Below are positions 8,240 to 16,646 of a DNA stretch of 64,000 bases, in pieces; position 1 is the first letter of the stretch, and each line of letters opens with the position of its first letter. The translations under genes were made by a program, and so were the position numbers. This DNA is from Roseburia sp. AF12-17LB. Its GTDB lineage: Bacteria; Bacillota; Clostridia; Lachnospirales; Lachnospiraceae. Location: positions 1 to 64,000 of the forward strand of contig NZ_QUHR01000006.1 of the NCBI RefSeq assembly GCF_003479605.1. The letters are read 5' to 3'. A model generated the notes under the pieces. The model was not told the DNA's origin. It saw only the letters and a list, made by a program, of their open reading frames with translations, and made no database searches.

Positions 8240-8367
8240 CGCTTTACAGGAAATTGCTTTCCTGTAAAGTGAAAAACGCTCCGCGAGGATGCGCACTGCG
8301 GCGTATAAGGTAGATGTCGCAAGCGACCGCCGCAGGCGCGAGAATGTGTCAGGGCACATTCTTTGTT
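8235..8367 (+). repeat. 133-bp structured repeat, family 2, copy 1
   Basis: This segment recurs inverted at 44128-44260, at the same length and with about nine differences. Its foldable parts in order are a long hairpin (CTTTACAGGAA/TTCCTGTAAAG with flanking T-run/A-run pairing), a GCGC-closed arm containing CTGCGGCG/CGCCGCAG that encloses GTCGCAAGCGAC, and a 3' hairpin GAATGTG/CACATTC. Differences in the second copy keep pairing: GCGC/GCGC becomes GCAC/GTGC, and a C-G pair in the first stem becomes T-A. It begins in the T-run of the flavodoxin terminator and ends 55 nt before the peptidase gene. It could be a structured RNA leader or a small mobile palindromic repeat. Confidence 0.85.
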
Positions 8368-8422
8368 ACGTTTTGAAAACAGCTGCATATACTGATATGA
8401 AGGACTGGAAACAGGTGAAAGA

Positions 8423-9706
8423 ATGAAAGTATTGAATCCGGGAGAACGCTCCGTGCTGGTACAGTATGTGCAGCTGGCATTAAACCGTGCGGGATATGAC
8501 ATAAGGAAAGATGGAATTTTGGGAGAGAATACCTGCAGGGCATTGCGGCAGTTTTTAAGGAAAAAGGGCGGGGAAGAATTTAACTGTAAAATAGATGATG
8601 TAGTGTGGGGAAAGCTTTTCCCTTATTTAAAAGGATATACGATGCATGAAATAAAATCCGGTGATACATTATGGGGTATTGCGGCAAATTATGACACCAG
8701 TGTATCAGCGATTATGACAGCCAATCCAACAGTAAATCCGCTGGCACTGCGGACCGGAAGTATTCTTGCAATTCCATTCTCTTTTTCGCTTGTAGCAGAA
8801 GATGTGGCTTACACTTCTTATCTCAATGACTGGATATTGGAAGGGCTTACGGTACGCTATCCTTTCTTGGTTCAGGGAAATATTGGAAAAAGTGCGATGG
8901 GAAAGGAAATCCCCTATCTTCGGATTGGAACAGGAGAGCGGGAAGTCTTTTACAGTGGAGCATATCATGCCAACGAATGGATTACTACACCGGTCCTGCT
9001 TAAATTTGCGGAAGAATATGCCCATGCATTTGCAGCGGGACGCATGCTTTATACTGTGCAGGCAGCGTGGCTTTTTTATGGATTTTCCCTGTATCTTGTT
9101 CCCCTGGTAAACCCGGATGGCGTGGATTTAGTGAATGGAGTATTAGAAGAGGGTGCATCCTTAGAAGAGGCAGAGCGCATTGCAGCTGATTATCCGAAGA
9201 TTCCATTTCCGGATGGATGGAAAGCCAATATAGAAGGAATTGATTTGAATCTGCAATTTCCGGCGGGCTGGGAAAATGCCAGAAACATTAAATTTGCCAT
9301 GGGATTTACAACACCGGCACCAAGAGATTATGTGGGAGAGGCTCCCCTTGTGGCACCGGAAAGCCGCAGTGTCTATGAATTTACAAGAGCTCATAATTTT
9401 TCGTTAATTCTGGCATATCATGCACAGGGAGAAGTGATTTACTGGCGGTATCTTGACTATGAACCGGCAGATTCCAGAAGAATTGCAGAATACTTTGGCG
9501 AGGTCAGCGGATACCGGGTGGAAGAGACACCATCTGCGTCGGGTTATGCTGGTTTCAAAGACTGGTTTATTCAGGAATACAATCGTCCCGGCTATACCAT
9601 TGAGGTGGGAATGGGTGTAAGCCCGCTTCCAATGAGCCAGTTTGCCGGAATCTATGAAGATAACCGTCTGATTTTAGAAGGCGGAATGACGGAACTTGTG
9701 CGATAA
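8423..9706 (+). CDS. M14 zinc peptidase with peptidoglycan-binding and LysM domains
   Basis: A 427-residue enzyme probably cleaving the gamma-D-glutamyl-diamino acid bond of peptidoglycan stem peptides. The N-terminus (about 8-60) is a peptidoglycan-binding helical domain, then one LysM domain (about 74-119, HEIKSGDTLWGIA), then an M14 carboxypeptidase domain. Zinc ligands are H182 and E185 (HANE) and H333 (ILAYHAQGE); the catalytic glutamate is E394 (YTIEVGMG). No signal peptide is present. Endopeptidase I of Lysinibacillus sphaericus has a similar LysM-M14 layout, also without an export signal, and is tied to sporulation, so a role in the forespore or mother cell, or in cell-wall recycling, is plausible. 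The start follows a GGTGAAAG stretch. Confidence 0.88.
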   Translation: MKVLNPGERSVLVQYVQLALNRAGYDIRKDGILGENTCRALRQFLRKKGGEEFNCKIDDVVWGKLFPYLKGYTMHEIKSGDTLWGIAANYDTSVSAIMTANPTVNPLALRTGSILAIPFSFSLVAEDVAYTSYLNDWILEGLTVRYPFLVQGNIGKSAMGKEIPYLRIGTGEREVFYSGAYHANEWITTPVLLKFAEEYAHAFAAGRMLYTVQAAWLFYGFSLYLVPLVNPDGVDLVNGVLEEGASLEEAERIAADYPKIPFPDGWKANIEGIDLNLQFPAGWENARNIKFAMGFTTPAPRDYVGEAPLVAPESRSVYEFTRAHNFSLILAYHAQGEVIYWRYLDYEPADSRRIAEYFGEVSGYRVEETPSASGYAGFKDWFIQEYNRPGYTIEVGMGVSPLPMSQFAGIYEDNRLILEGGMTELVR

Positions 9707-9759
9707 CCGGGGATGTGTTATATTGTAGCAGAGAAAAGTTGAGGAAACTGGAGCGTAAG

Positions 9760-10710
9760 ATGAACACAGCATACAGCTATGAGATACAGCCGCTGGATGA
9801 ACATTCCATAAGCATAGAGCGTGTATATGGGACGACACCGGTTGTTGTAATTCCAGAACAGATAGATGGATTCACAGTAAAGAGAATAGGCGCATATTGT
9901 TTTTCGGAAAGCAAACATGTTCCGGCAGATGCCGTTACCATCGGCGAAGTGGACAGTTTTATGAAGGCATTATGTGGAAATGATATCGAAGAAATTTCTT
10001 TGCCGGATTCCGTGGAACAAATCGGGAATCTGGCATTTTATAATTGCCGCAAATTACGAACACTTACCTTGGGGCGTTTCTTAAAAGAATTAGGAAGCGA
10101 TGCCTTTATGAACTGCCGGAGCTTAAAGCGGCTGGTGCTTCGTTCTTCCATGGAAGAAGCCAGTGGCGCACAGCTTATCTTAAATCAGGTTCGGGCTGAT
10201 TTGGAAGTGGAATTTAAGGAAGCCTTATTTTTCTATCCGGAATATTACGATTCCTATGAAGAAATCGGACCGGCACATATATTTGCACTGAATATTGCGG
10301 GGGAAGGTTTCCGGGCAAGACAGTGTTTTCATGAGCGGATGGTAGATGCCGCCGCATACGATATGATATTTGAGCGGATCTGCATTGAGGAGAAGATGTG
10401 GACTGCAGCCAGAATGGCACTTTGCAGACTGGCATATCCGGTGGAATTAAAGGAAGAAGCCCGTGAACGTTATTTTTCTTATTTAAAAGAACATGCCAGT
10501 GAGGTATGTGATGTTTTGATTCAGAAAAAAGATTTAGCATTATTAGAGCTGATATGCCGGCTTCAGGTGGTGGAGCGGAGTGGAATCACTGCATTAATCG
10601 AGCAGGCGGCAGAAGCCGGCTGGGCAGAAGGCAGTGTCAGCTTAAGCAGCTGGCAGCAGAAATATTATAAGGAAGAAGCAGCTTCTTCCTGTTATGATAT
10701 TGAGTGGTAA
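9760..10710 (+). CDS. leucine-rich-repeat (BspA-type) protein
   Basis: A 316-residue protein whose N-terminal half (about 15-130) has BspA/LRR_5-type repeats: IPEQIDGFTVKRIGAYCF, then ISLPDSVEQIGNLAFYNC, then LTLGRFLKELGSDAFMNC. The C-terminal half is alpha-helical and unrecognised. There is no signal peptide or membrane segment, unlike many surface BspA proteins, so a cytoplasmic binding or scaffold role is inferred. The start at 9760 has GGAG 7 nt upstream; an in-frame ATG at 9715 lacks a site. It precedes a VWA/MoxR gene pair and is probably co-transcribed with it. Confidence 0.75.
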   Translation: MNTAYSYEIQPLDEHSISIERVYGTTPVVVIPEQIDGFTVKRIGAYCFSESKHVPADAVTIGEVDSFMKALCGNDIEEISLPDSVEQIGNLAFYNCRKLRTLTLGRFLKELGSDAFMNCRSLKRLVLRSSMEEASGAQLILNQVRADLEVEFKEALFFYPEYYDSYEEIGPAHIFALNIAGEGFRARQCFHERMVDAAAYDMIFERICIEEKMWTAARMALCRLAYPVELKEEARERYFSYLKEHASEVCDVLIQKKDLALLELICRLQVVERSGITALIEQAAEAGWAEGSVSLSSWQQKYYKEEAASSCYDIEW

Positions 10711-10758
10711 AAACAGCAGAAAATTAAGAAAATATGCAGTGGCAGAAAGGAGTAGAAG

Positions 10759-12054
10759 ATGGCACATATTAAGACCCAGACCGAATGGGAAAATGATATG
10801 TCTGTAAAAATCTTGCAGCATGCAAGAAGTGAAATCTATCTGGATTTGCGATATCTTGATGTGGCACTTTCTGCATTGAAGCCTCAGGCAATGGAAGGCT
10901 TAGAGACAATGGCTACGGACGGAGAGAGTCTCTTTTTCTCAGCAGGACAGGTAATACGCGTATTCCGGAATAATCCGGCATTTATGAACCGGGCGTACCT
11001 GCACACGATATTGCACTGTATTTTTTCACACTTATTTTTAAAAGGAAACAGAGATACGAAGCTTTGGAATCTTGCCTGCGATATTGTAGTGGAGCAGACC
11101 ATTGACGGCATGGACAAGCCCTGTACCAGGCGCGCATTAAGCTTTCTGCGGCAGCAGACCTATGAAGCGTTGAAGGGTGAGGGGCGGATTTCAGCAGCAG
11201 TGGTATACCGCTGGCTGCGGGGAAAATCCATGGAAGAGCTTCTTACCTTAAATCATGAATTTTATACGGATGACCACCGTTTCTGGAAAGAGGAAACCGG
11301 CAATGGCGCGGCATCTGCGGCCAGAAATAAATGGAATAAGATAGCAAGGCAGACCAGTATGGCGAAGAAGCGGCATGGAGATGAGCCGGAAAAGGGAGAA
11401 GAACTTCTGATGACACAGATCAGTGCTGCGAAAAGCCGCCGGAGTTATAAGGAATTTTTACAGAAATTTTCCATACTACAGGAAGAATTAAAATGCAATC
11501 CCGATGAGTATGATTTGAATTATTATACCTATGGGCTGCGGCTTTATAAGAATATGCCCCTGATAGAACCGGTGGAGAGCCGGGAAGTAAAGAAAATCCG
11601 GGAATTTGTAGTGGTGGTAGACACCAGTTATTCCACCAGCGGCAGTTTAATCAAAGGCTTTTTAAATGAGACATTTGGCATTTTATCCCAGCAGAACAGC
11701 TTCTTTCGAAGATGCAGAATCCGGATTATCCAGTGCGATGATAAAGTGGAAATGGATGAGGTAATCAGCAGTCAGGAAGAAATGGAGCGGCTGCTAAAAA
11801 GCTTTCAGGTAGTGGGCGGCGGAAATACAGATTTTCGACCGGCGTTTACTTATGTAAACCAACTAATCAAAGAAGGAAGTATCCGGCATCTGGATGGACT
11901 CTTGTACTTTACCGATGGCAAGGGCATTTATCCGGTAAAGAAGCCGGAATATAAGACCGCATTTTTATTCTTGGGAGCCTATGATGAGACGGCAGTACCA
12001 CCATGGGCAATGCGGCTGCAACTGGAGCCGGGAGAGCTGGAACAGAATGCATGA
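10759..12054 (+). CDS. VWA-like metallopeptidase-fold protein (DUF2201 type)
   Basis: A 431-residue protein with the two-part layout of the DUF2201 family. The N-terminal putative metallopeptidase region carries a histidine cluster, H82-x3-H86-x4-H91 (HTILHCIFSH), and the C-terminal VWA-like domain has a MIDAS-type DTSYS (from D288). The glutamate of a classical HExxH is replaced, so peptidase activity is doubtful while metal binding remains possible. The next gene is a MoxR-like AAA ATPase. MoxR/VWA pairs act as chaperones that insert metals or remodel complexes in other systems. The client here is unknown. Confidence 0.82.
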   Translation: MAHIKTQTEWENDMSVKILQHARSEIYLDLRYLDVALSALKPQAMEGLETMATDGESLFFSAGQVIRVFRNNPAFMNRAYLHTILHCIFSHLFLKGNRDTKLWNLACDIVVEQTIDGMDKPCTRRALSFLRQQTYEALKGEGRISAAVVYRWLRGKSMEELLTLNHEFYTDDHRFWKEETGNGAASAARNKWNKIARQTSMAKKRHGDEPEKGEELLMTQISAAKSRRSYKEFLQKFSILQEELKCNPDEYDLNYYTYGLRLYKNMPLIEPVESREVKKIREFVVVVDTSYSTSGSLIKGFLNETFGILSQQNSFFRRCRIRIIQCDDKVEMDEVISSQEEMERLLKSFQVVGGGNTDFRPAFTYVNQLIKEGSIRHLDGLLYFTDGKGIYPVKKPEYKTAFLFLGAYDETAVPPWAMRLQLEPGELEQNA

Positions 12055-12083
12055 GAGAAATAATATAGATTGGAAGAAAACAG

Positions 12084-13412
12084 ATGAATATCAAACAGGC
12101 AAAGGAAGAAATCAAACATACCGTAACAGCATATTTGAAAAAGGATGATGAGGGCAGATATAAGATTCCTCTGATTCGTCAGAGACCGGTCTTATTAATG
12201 GGACCGCCGGGAATCGGCAAGACCCAGATTATGGAGCAGATTGCAGAGGAGTGCAAAATCGGACTGGTAGCATATACGATTACCCATCATACCAGACAGA
12301 GTGCAGTGGGACTTCCTTTTATCAAAGAAATGGAATTTGCAGGCAAAGAGTATTCCATAACGGAATATACCATGAGTGAGATTATTGCCAGCGTATACCG
12401 GAAAATCGAGGAAGGCTGTCCGGAAGGAATCCTTTTCATTGATGAGATTAACTGTGTGTCAGAGACACTGGCACCGACCATGTTACAGTTTTTGCAGTGC
12501 AAGACCTTTGGTAATCAGGCAGTGCCGGAGGGCTGGATTATTGTTGCAGCAGGCAATCCGCCGGAATACAATAAATCGGTGCGGGAATTTGATATGGTAA
12601 CCTTGGACCGTGTCCGCTGTATGCAGGTAGAGGCAGACCTTGGTGTTTGGAAAGCTTATGCCAGATCAAGACATATCCATGGTGCAATTTTAAGCTATCT
12701 TGAGCTTCGTCCAAAGAATTTCTACCGGGTGGAAGCAGATGTAGACGGCTTGCAGTTTGTCACAGCAAGAGGCTGGGAGGACTTAAGCATTTTGATGCAG
12801 ACCTATGAAGAAATGGGGCTTCCGGTAGATGAAACCGTTGTAGGAGAATTTTTACACCATAAGGATGTGGCAGAGGATGCGGCAGCATATTTTGATTTAT
12901 ACCAGAAATATAAGGATGACTATGGAATTCCGTTAATATTGGAAGGAAAGATTCGGCCGGAAGTATTTGCCCGGATTTATGATGCAGCTTTTGATGAAAG
13001 ACTCAGCGTGGTCAATCTTTTGTTGGACGGATTACAGAATCTGTTCCGAAGCTATGGAAAAGAAAAGGCTAAGACAGACCGCGACTTTGCAGCCTTGAAA
13101 GAGTACCGTAATTCCGAAGGGGCAAAGAAAGAAGTTTTTGAGGAAAAAAAGGCAGCCTTTGATATCCAGAGAAAGACATTAGAAACAATCGAAGAAAAGA
13201 CCGCAGCAGCCTTAGAGCATGCGTTTGATTTTATGGAGCAGGCATTTGAGGGCGGCCAGGAAATGGTGGTATTTGTAACAGATCTTGCTACCGTGGCAGA
13301 ATCCGCAAGATTCTTAGCCGAGCACAACTGCGACCGCTATTTACAGTATAATCAGGAACTGCTGATTGGAAGCAAGCGGGCAGAGCTTTTAGCCGAGCTG
13401 AACCGGGACTAG
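12084..13412 (+). CDS. MoxR-like AAA+ ATPase
   Basis: A 442-residue AAA+ ATPase. Walker A is GPPGIGKTQ (from about residue 39), Walker B is ILFIDEIN (near 117), and sensor 1 is VAAGNPPEYN. The C-terminal third is helical and charged (about 320-400), possibly a coiled coil. It follows the VWA/DUF2201 gene by 29 nt, and such pairs are usually functionally coupled: the ATPase remodels targets recognised through the VWA partner. The overall cluster (LRR protein, VWA, MoxR) suggests a cytoplasmic maturation complex; the target is not evident. Confidence 0.88.
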   Translation: MNIKQAKEEIKHTVTAYLKKDDEGRYKIPLIRQRPVLLMGPPGIGKTQIMEQIAEECKIGLVAYTITHHTRQSAVGLPFIKEMEFAGKEYSITEYTMSEIIASVYRKIEEGCPEGILFIDEINCVSETLAPTMLQFLQCKTFGNQAVPEGWIIVAAGNPPEYNKSVREFDMVTLDRVRCMQVEADLGVWKAYARSRHIHGAILSYLELRPKNFYRVEADVDGLQFVTARGWEDLSILMQTYEEMGLPVDETVVGEFLHHKDVAEDAAAYFDLYQKYKDDYGIPLILEGKIRPEVFARIYDAAFDERLSVVNLLLDGLQNLFRSYGKEKAKTDRDFAALKEYRNSEGAKKEVFEEKKAAFDIQRKTLETIEEKTAAALEHAFDFMEQAFEGGQEMVVFVTDLATVAESARFLAEHNCDRYLQYNQELLIGSKRAELLAELNRD

Positions 13413-13453
13413 TTGTACAGCGTAAAAAAATGTCAGAAAGGATACCTTTAAAT

Positions 13454-16042
13454 ATGAAGAAGCTGGTAATCGGAATTCTTGCACATGTAGATGCAGGAAA
13501 GACAACATTATCGGAAAGTATGTTGTATACAAGCGGAAGCATACGCCATCTGGGAAGAGTGGATAATAAGGATGCATATCTTGACAATAATGCCATGGAG
13601 CGGGAGCGTGGAATTACGATTTTCTCAAAGCAGGCAGAATTTTCCTGGAAAGATATGGCAATCACTTTATTGGATACACCGGGGCATGTGGACTTTTCTG
13701 CGGAGATGGAGCGGACCCTTAAAGTGCTTGATTATGCAGTGCTGGTCATCAGCGGAGCCGATGGTGTGCAGGGACATACCAGAACGCTGTGGCGTCTGTT
13801 AAAACTTTATCAGGTTCCGGTATTCTTATTTATCAATAAAATGGATCAGCCGGGAGCGGATAAAGAGGCTCTTTTATGGGAAATCAAGGAGCATTTGGAC
13901 AGCAACTGCATTGACTTTACACAGGAGCAGAACGAAGGCTTCTATGAAGAGGCGGCTATGTGCGAAGAAGCAGCCATGGAGAAATTCTTATCGGAAGGAA
14001 GTCTTGCATCCAATGACTTTGCACAAATGATTGCAAAGAGGGAACTTTTCCCCTGCTATTTTGGCTCTGCATTAAAGGTGCAGGGTGTGGAAGAACTGTT
14101 AGACGGGCTTTACGAATATGGCAGGACACCTCAGTATCCGGATAAATTTGGTGCTAAAATCTTTAAGATTGCAAGAGAAGAACAGGGAAACCGGCTGACT
14201 TATCTTAAAGTGACCGGAGGAACTCTTCGTGTAAAGGACATGCTTAATGGCAAAGCCGGAGAAGAAGAGTGGGCGGAAAAGGTCAATCAGATCCGTATTT
14301 ATTCCGGAGAAAAATATGAGGCAGTATCCGAGGCGGCAGCAGGTACAGTCTGTGCAGTTACGGGGCTTACGAAGACTTATCCGGGTGAAGGGCTTGGTAT
14401 AGAAGAAGAATCAATTCTTCCGGTCTTAGAACCGGTACGCAGCGTGAAAATGGTTCTGCCGGGGGAAGTTCCGGTGGCGGTCATGCTGCCAAAATTAAAG
14501 CAGTTAGAGGAAGAAAATCCGGAATTGCATATTGTATACCGGGAAGAAACCGGAGAGATTATCGTAAAGCTGATGGGTGAAGTGCAGCTTGAAATCCTGC
14601 AGAAATTAATCAAAGAACGTTACGGAGTTGTGGCGGAATTTGGAGAAGAGAAGATTATCTATAAAGAAACCATCCGCAATACCGTAGAAGGAGTCGGACA
14701 TTTTGAACCACTGCGCCATTATGCGGAAGTACATCTTCTGTTAGAGCCGGGTGAGCGCGGAAGCGGACTGTGTTTTCAGACAGACTGCAGTGAAGATATT
14801 TTAGATAAGAACTGGCAGCGGCTGATACTGACCCATCTTGCAGAGCGGGAACATAAGGGCGTATTAACCGGTTCTGCCATTACTGATATGAAGATTACCG
14901 TAGTGTCCGGCCGGGCACATCCAAAGCATACCGAAGGCGGCGATTTCAGGCAGGCAACTTACCGGGCGGTAAGGCAGGGGCTGATGGAAGCAGATTCTGT
15001 ATTGTTAGAGCCATATTATGCATTCCGTCTGGAAATACCGGAAGAATGTCTGGGTCGTGCAATGCATGATATGGAGCAGCGTAACAGCAGAATGGACGCT
15101 CCGCAGATAGAAAATGGAATGGCACTGCTCACCGGAAGCGGTCCGGTATCGAAGCTTTCGGATTATCAGAAGGAATTAAATACCTATGCCAAAGGGCGTG
15201 GCAAATTCTTCTGCACATTGCAGGGCTACGAGGTGTGCCAGAATCAGGATGAGGTGGTAGAAGCTATCGGTTATCAGCCGGAGGCAGATTTATATAATAC
15301 ATCAGATTCTGTATTCTGTGCCCACGGAGCGGGCTATCTGGTGCCGTGGTATGAAGTAAAAGAGCACATGCATATGCCATCTGTTTTAGAAGAAGATGGC
15401 GGCACAAAAGAAGAACGGATAAAAGTCCACCGTCCCGGCGTAGTAGAGGATTGGGTAGATACCGATGAAATCGATGCTATTTTAGAAAAGACCTTCTATG
15501 CCAACCGGCAGGAAGGAAAACGCAAAAACGGTGTTGTGCGAAAACGCAAAGCAGAAAACAATGCACCAACCGTCCGTACTTACCACAAGCCGGAAAAACT
15601 GGAACGCTATCTACTGGTGGATGGCTACAATGTAATTTATGCCTGGAAGGATTTACATGAACTGGCAGAAGTGAATCTGGATGGAGCCAGAGGCAAATTG
15701 CAGGACATTCTCTGCAACTATCAGGGCATCTTTGGTGGCGAAGTCATTGTGGTGTTTGATGCATACCGCCTGACCGGACATAAGACAGAACAGTTGGACT
15801 ATCACAATATCCATATTGTCTTTACCAAAGAGGCAGAGACAGCAGACCAGTATATCGAACGATTTGCCCACGAACATCACAATCATTATGATGTAACGGT
15901 TGCAACCTCCGATGGCTTAGAGCAGATGATTATCCGCGGCCAGGACTGCAAGCTGATATCTGCCCGGGAGTTTGAACAGGAAGTAAAACGGGCGAATAGC
16001 ACCATGTGGGATAATTACCGGAATGGACAGAATATTTTCTGA
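13454..16042 (+). CDS. TetM-like translational GTPase fused to a NYN (YacP/Rae1-like) nuclease domain
   Basis: An 862-residue protein. Residues about 1-640 form an EF-G/TetM-type GTPase: G1 AHVDAGKT, switch RERGITI, G3 DTPGHVD, G4 NKMD, G5 GSAL, then the later EF-G-like domains. Residues about 716-855 match a YacP/NYN nuclease fold (YLLVDGYNVIYAW, VVFDAYR, VATSDGLEQMI, ISAREFE), with acidic residues at the expected sites. The linker is rich in K and R. The start at 13454 matches the usual TetM N-terminus; an upstream ATG at 13430 lacks a ribosome site. TetM releases tetracycline from ribosomes; B. subtilis Rae1 (YacP) is an A-site mRNA endonuclease. A fused ribosome-sensing GTPase and mRNA-cutting enzyme is inferred. 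Tetracycline resistance itself is not demonstrated. Confidence 0.88.
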   Translation: MKKLVIGILAHVDAGKTTLSESMLYTSGSIRHLGRVDNKDAYLDNNAMERERGITIFSKQAEFSWKDMAITLLDTPGHVDFSAEMERTLKVLDYAVLVISGADGVQGHTRTLWRLLKLYQVPVFLFINKMDQPGADKEALLWEIKEHLDSNCIDFTQEQNEGFYEEAAMCEEAAMEKFLSEGSLASNDFAQMIAKRELFPCYFGSALKVQGVEELLDGLYEYGRTPQYPDKFGAKIFKIAREEQGNRLTYLKVTGGTLRVKDMLNGKAGEEEWAEKVNQIRIYSGEKYEAVSEAAAGTVCAVTGLTKTYPGEGLGIEEESILPVLEPVRSVKMVLPGEVPVAVMLPKLKQLEEENPELHIVYREETGEIIVKLMGEVQLEILQKLIKERYGVVAEFGEEKIIYKETIRNTVEGVGHFEPLRHYAEVHLLLEPGERGSGLCFQTDCSEDILDKNWQRLILTHLAEREHKGVLTGSAITDMKITVVSGRAHPKHTEGGDFRQATYRAVRQGLMEADSVLLEPYYAFRLEIPEECLGRAMHDMEQRNSRMDAPQIENGMALLTGSGPVSKLSDYQKELNTYAKGRGKFFCTLQGYEVCQNQDEVVEAIGYQPEADLYNTSDSVFCAHGAGYLVPWYEVKEHMHMPSVLEEDGGTKEERIKVHRPGVVEDWVDTDEIDAILEKTFYANRQEGKRKNGVVRKRKAENNAPTVRTYHKPEKLERYLLVDGYNVIYAWKDLHELAEVNLDGARGKLQDILCNYQGIFGGEVIVVFDAYRLTGHKTEQLDYHNIHIVFTKEAETADQYIERFAHEHHNHYDVTVATSDGLEQMIIRGQDCKLISAREFEQEVKRANSTMWDNYRNGQNIF

Positions 16043-16093
16043 TAAATATTGCCATGGCATGGAAAAAAAGCTATGATAGAAAAAGAGTTTTAC

Positions 16094-16614
16094 TCGGGTG
16101 ATTACGATAGAGGAAAACAGGATGCAACCATTGTATCTGCCATTTGACAGATGTTTCTTTTGTAACAGGAAATGCCATCGTTCTAAGACACTGCATTTTG
16201 CTTTTGTGATTTAGCCGGTCTTTCCAATGTTTGACAAGATATCTGTACGGTGCGCCGGAATGCGGATGCATGAAGCAGGCTGTTAGGGGCACTTGGAATT
16301 TCGTCGGCAAACCGGCAACACTGGCACAGGGATGTGCCAGTGAGGCGCATCTTAAGCATGGATGCGAATATGCGCCGGTTGCCGGACGAATTCGTAACTT
16401 TATCGAAATTCTTAGTGCCCCTTGCAGGCTTGCTGTGGCATCCGCCTCCGGCGGACAGTGCAGATATCCCGTCAAAGCAGGCGGAAAGACAGTCTACTAC
16501 AAGCAAAATGCGTATCTAAGAACGATAGGACATTTCCTGTTCATCAAAAGAAAACATCGTTAAATAGCAGTAACAATTGTTTGGTCGTTGTTTTGCATTA
16601 TCGTAATCACCCGA
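16094..16614 (+). repeat. structured repeat family 1, copy A (long form)
   Basis: A 521-bp imperfect palindrome filling most of the 604-bp gap before aroE. Terminal inverted repeats are perfect over 16 bp (TCGGGTGATTACGATA, 16094-16109 and 16599-16614). Long related arms (TGTTTTCTTTTG-like, ACAGGAAATG, GTTCTTAGA, GCATTTTGCTT) lead inward to the core 16280-16427. The core closes with GGGGCACTTGGAATTTCG (16286-16303) against CGAAATTCTTAGTGCCCC (16404-16421), mismatched only at two central bases. Inside are GGCAAC/GTTGCC, a hairpin CACTGGCACA/TGTGCCAGTG with a GGGA loop, and GGCGCAT/ATGCGCC with the loop motif GCATGGATG. It ends 32 nt before aroE. Apparent reading frames inside it are not considered genes. 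Confidence 0.9.
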
Positions 16615-16646
16615 ACAGAATCATTTCGAACAGAAGGAGAGAAGAC

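Noticed and set aside
8191..8543. Minus-strand frames across the 133-bp repeat
   Set aside because: They overlap the start of the M14 peptidase gene and the repeat's hairpins, without ribosome sites.
13454..16042. Calling the TetM-like protein a tetracycline resistance determinant
   Set aside because: The GTPase resembles TetM, but the NYN fusion and housekeeping surroundings do not allow a resistance claim.
16231..16563. Open frames on both strands of repeat A, with similar ones in repeat C at 39346-39682
   Set aside because: They arise from palindromic, stop-poor repeat sequence, are not conserved in frame between copies, and lack ribosome sites.
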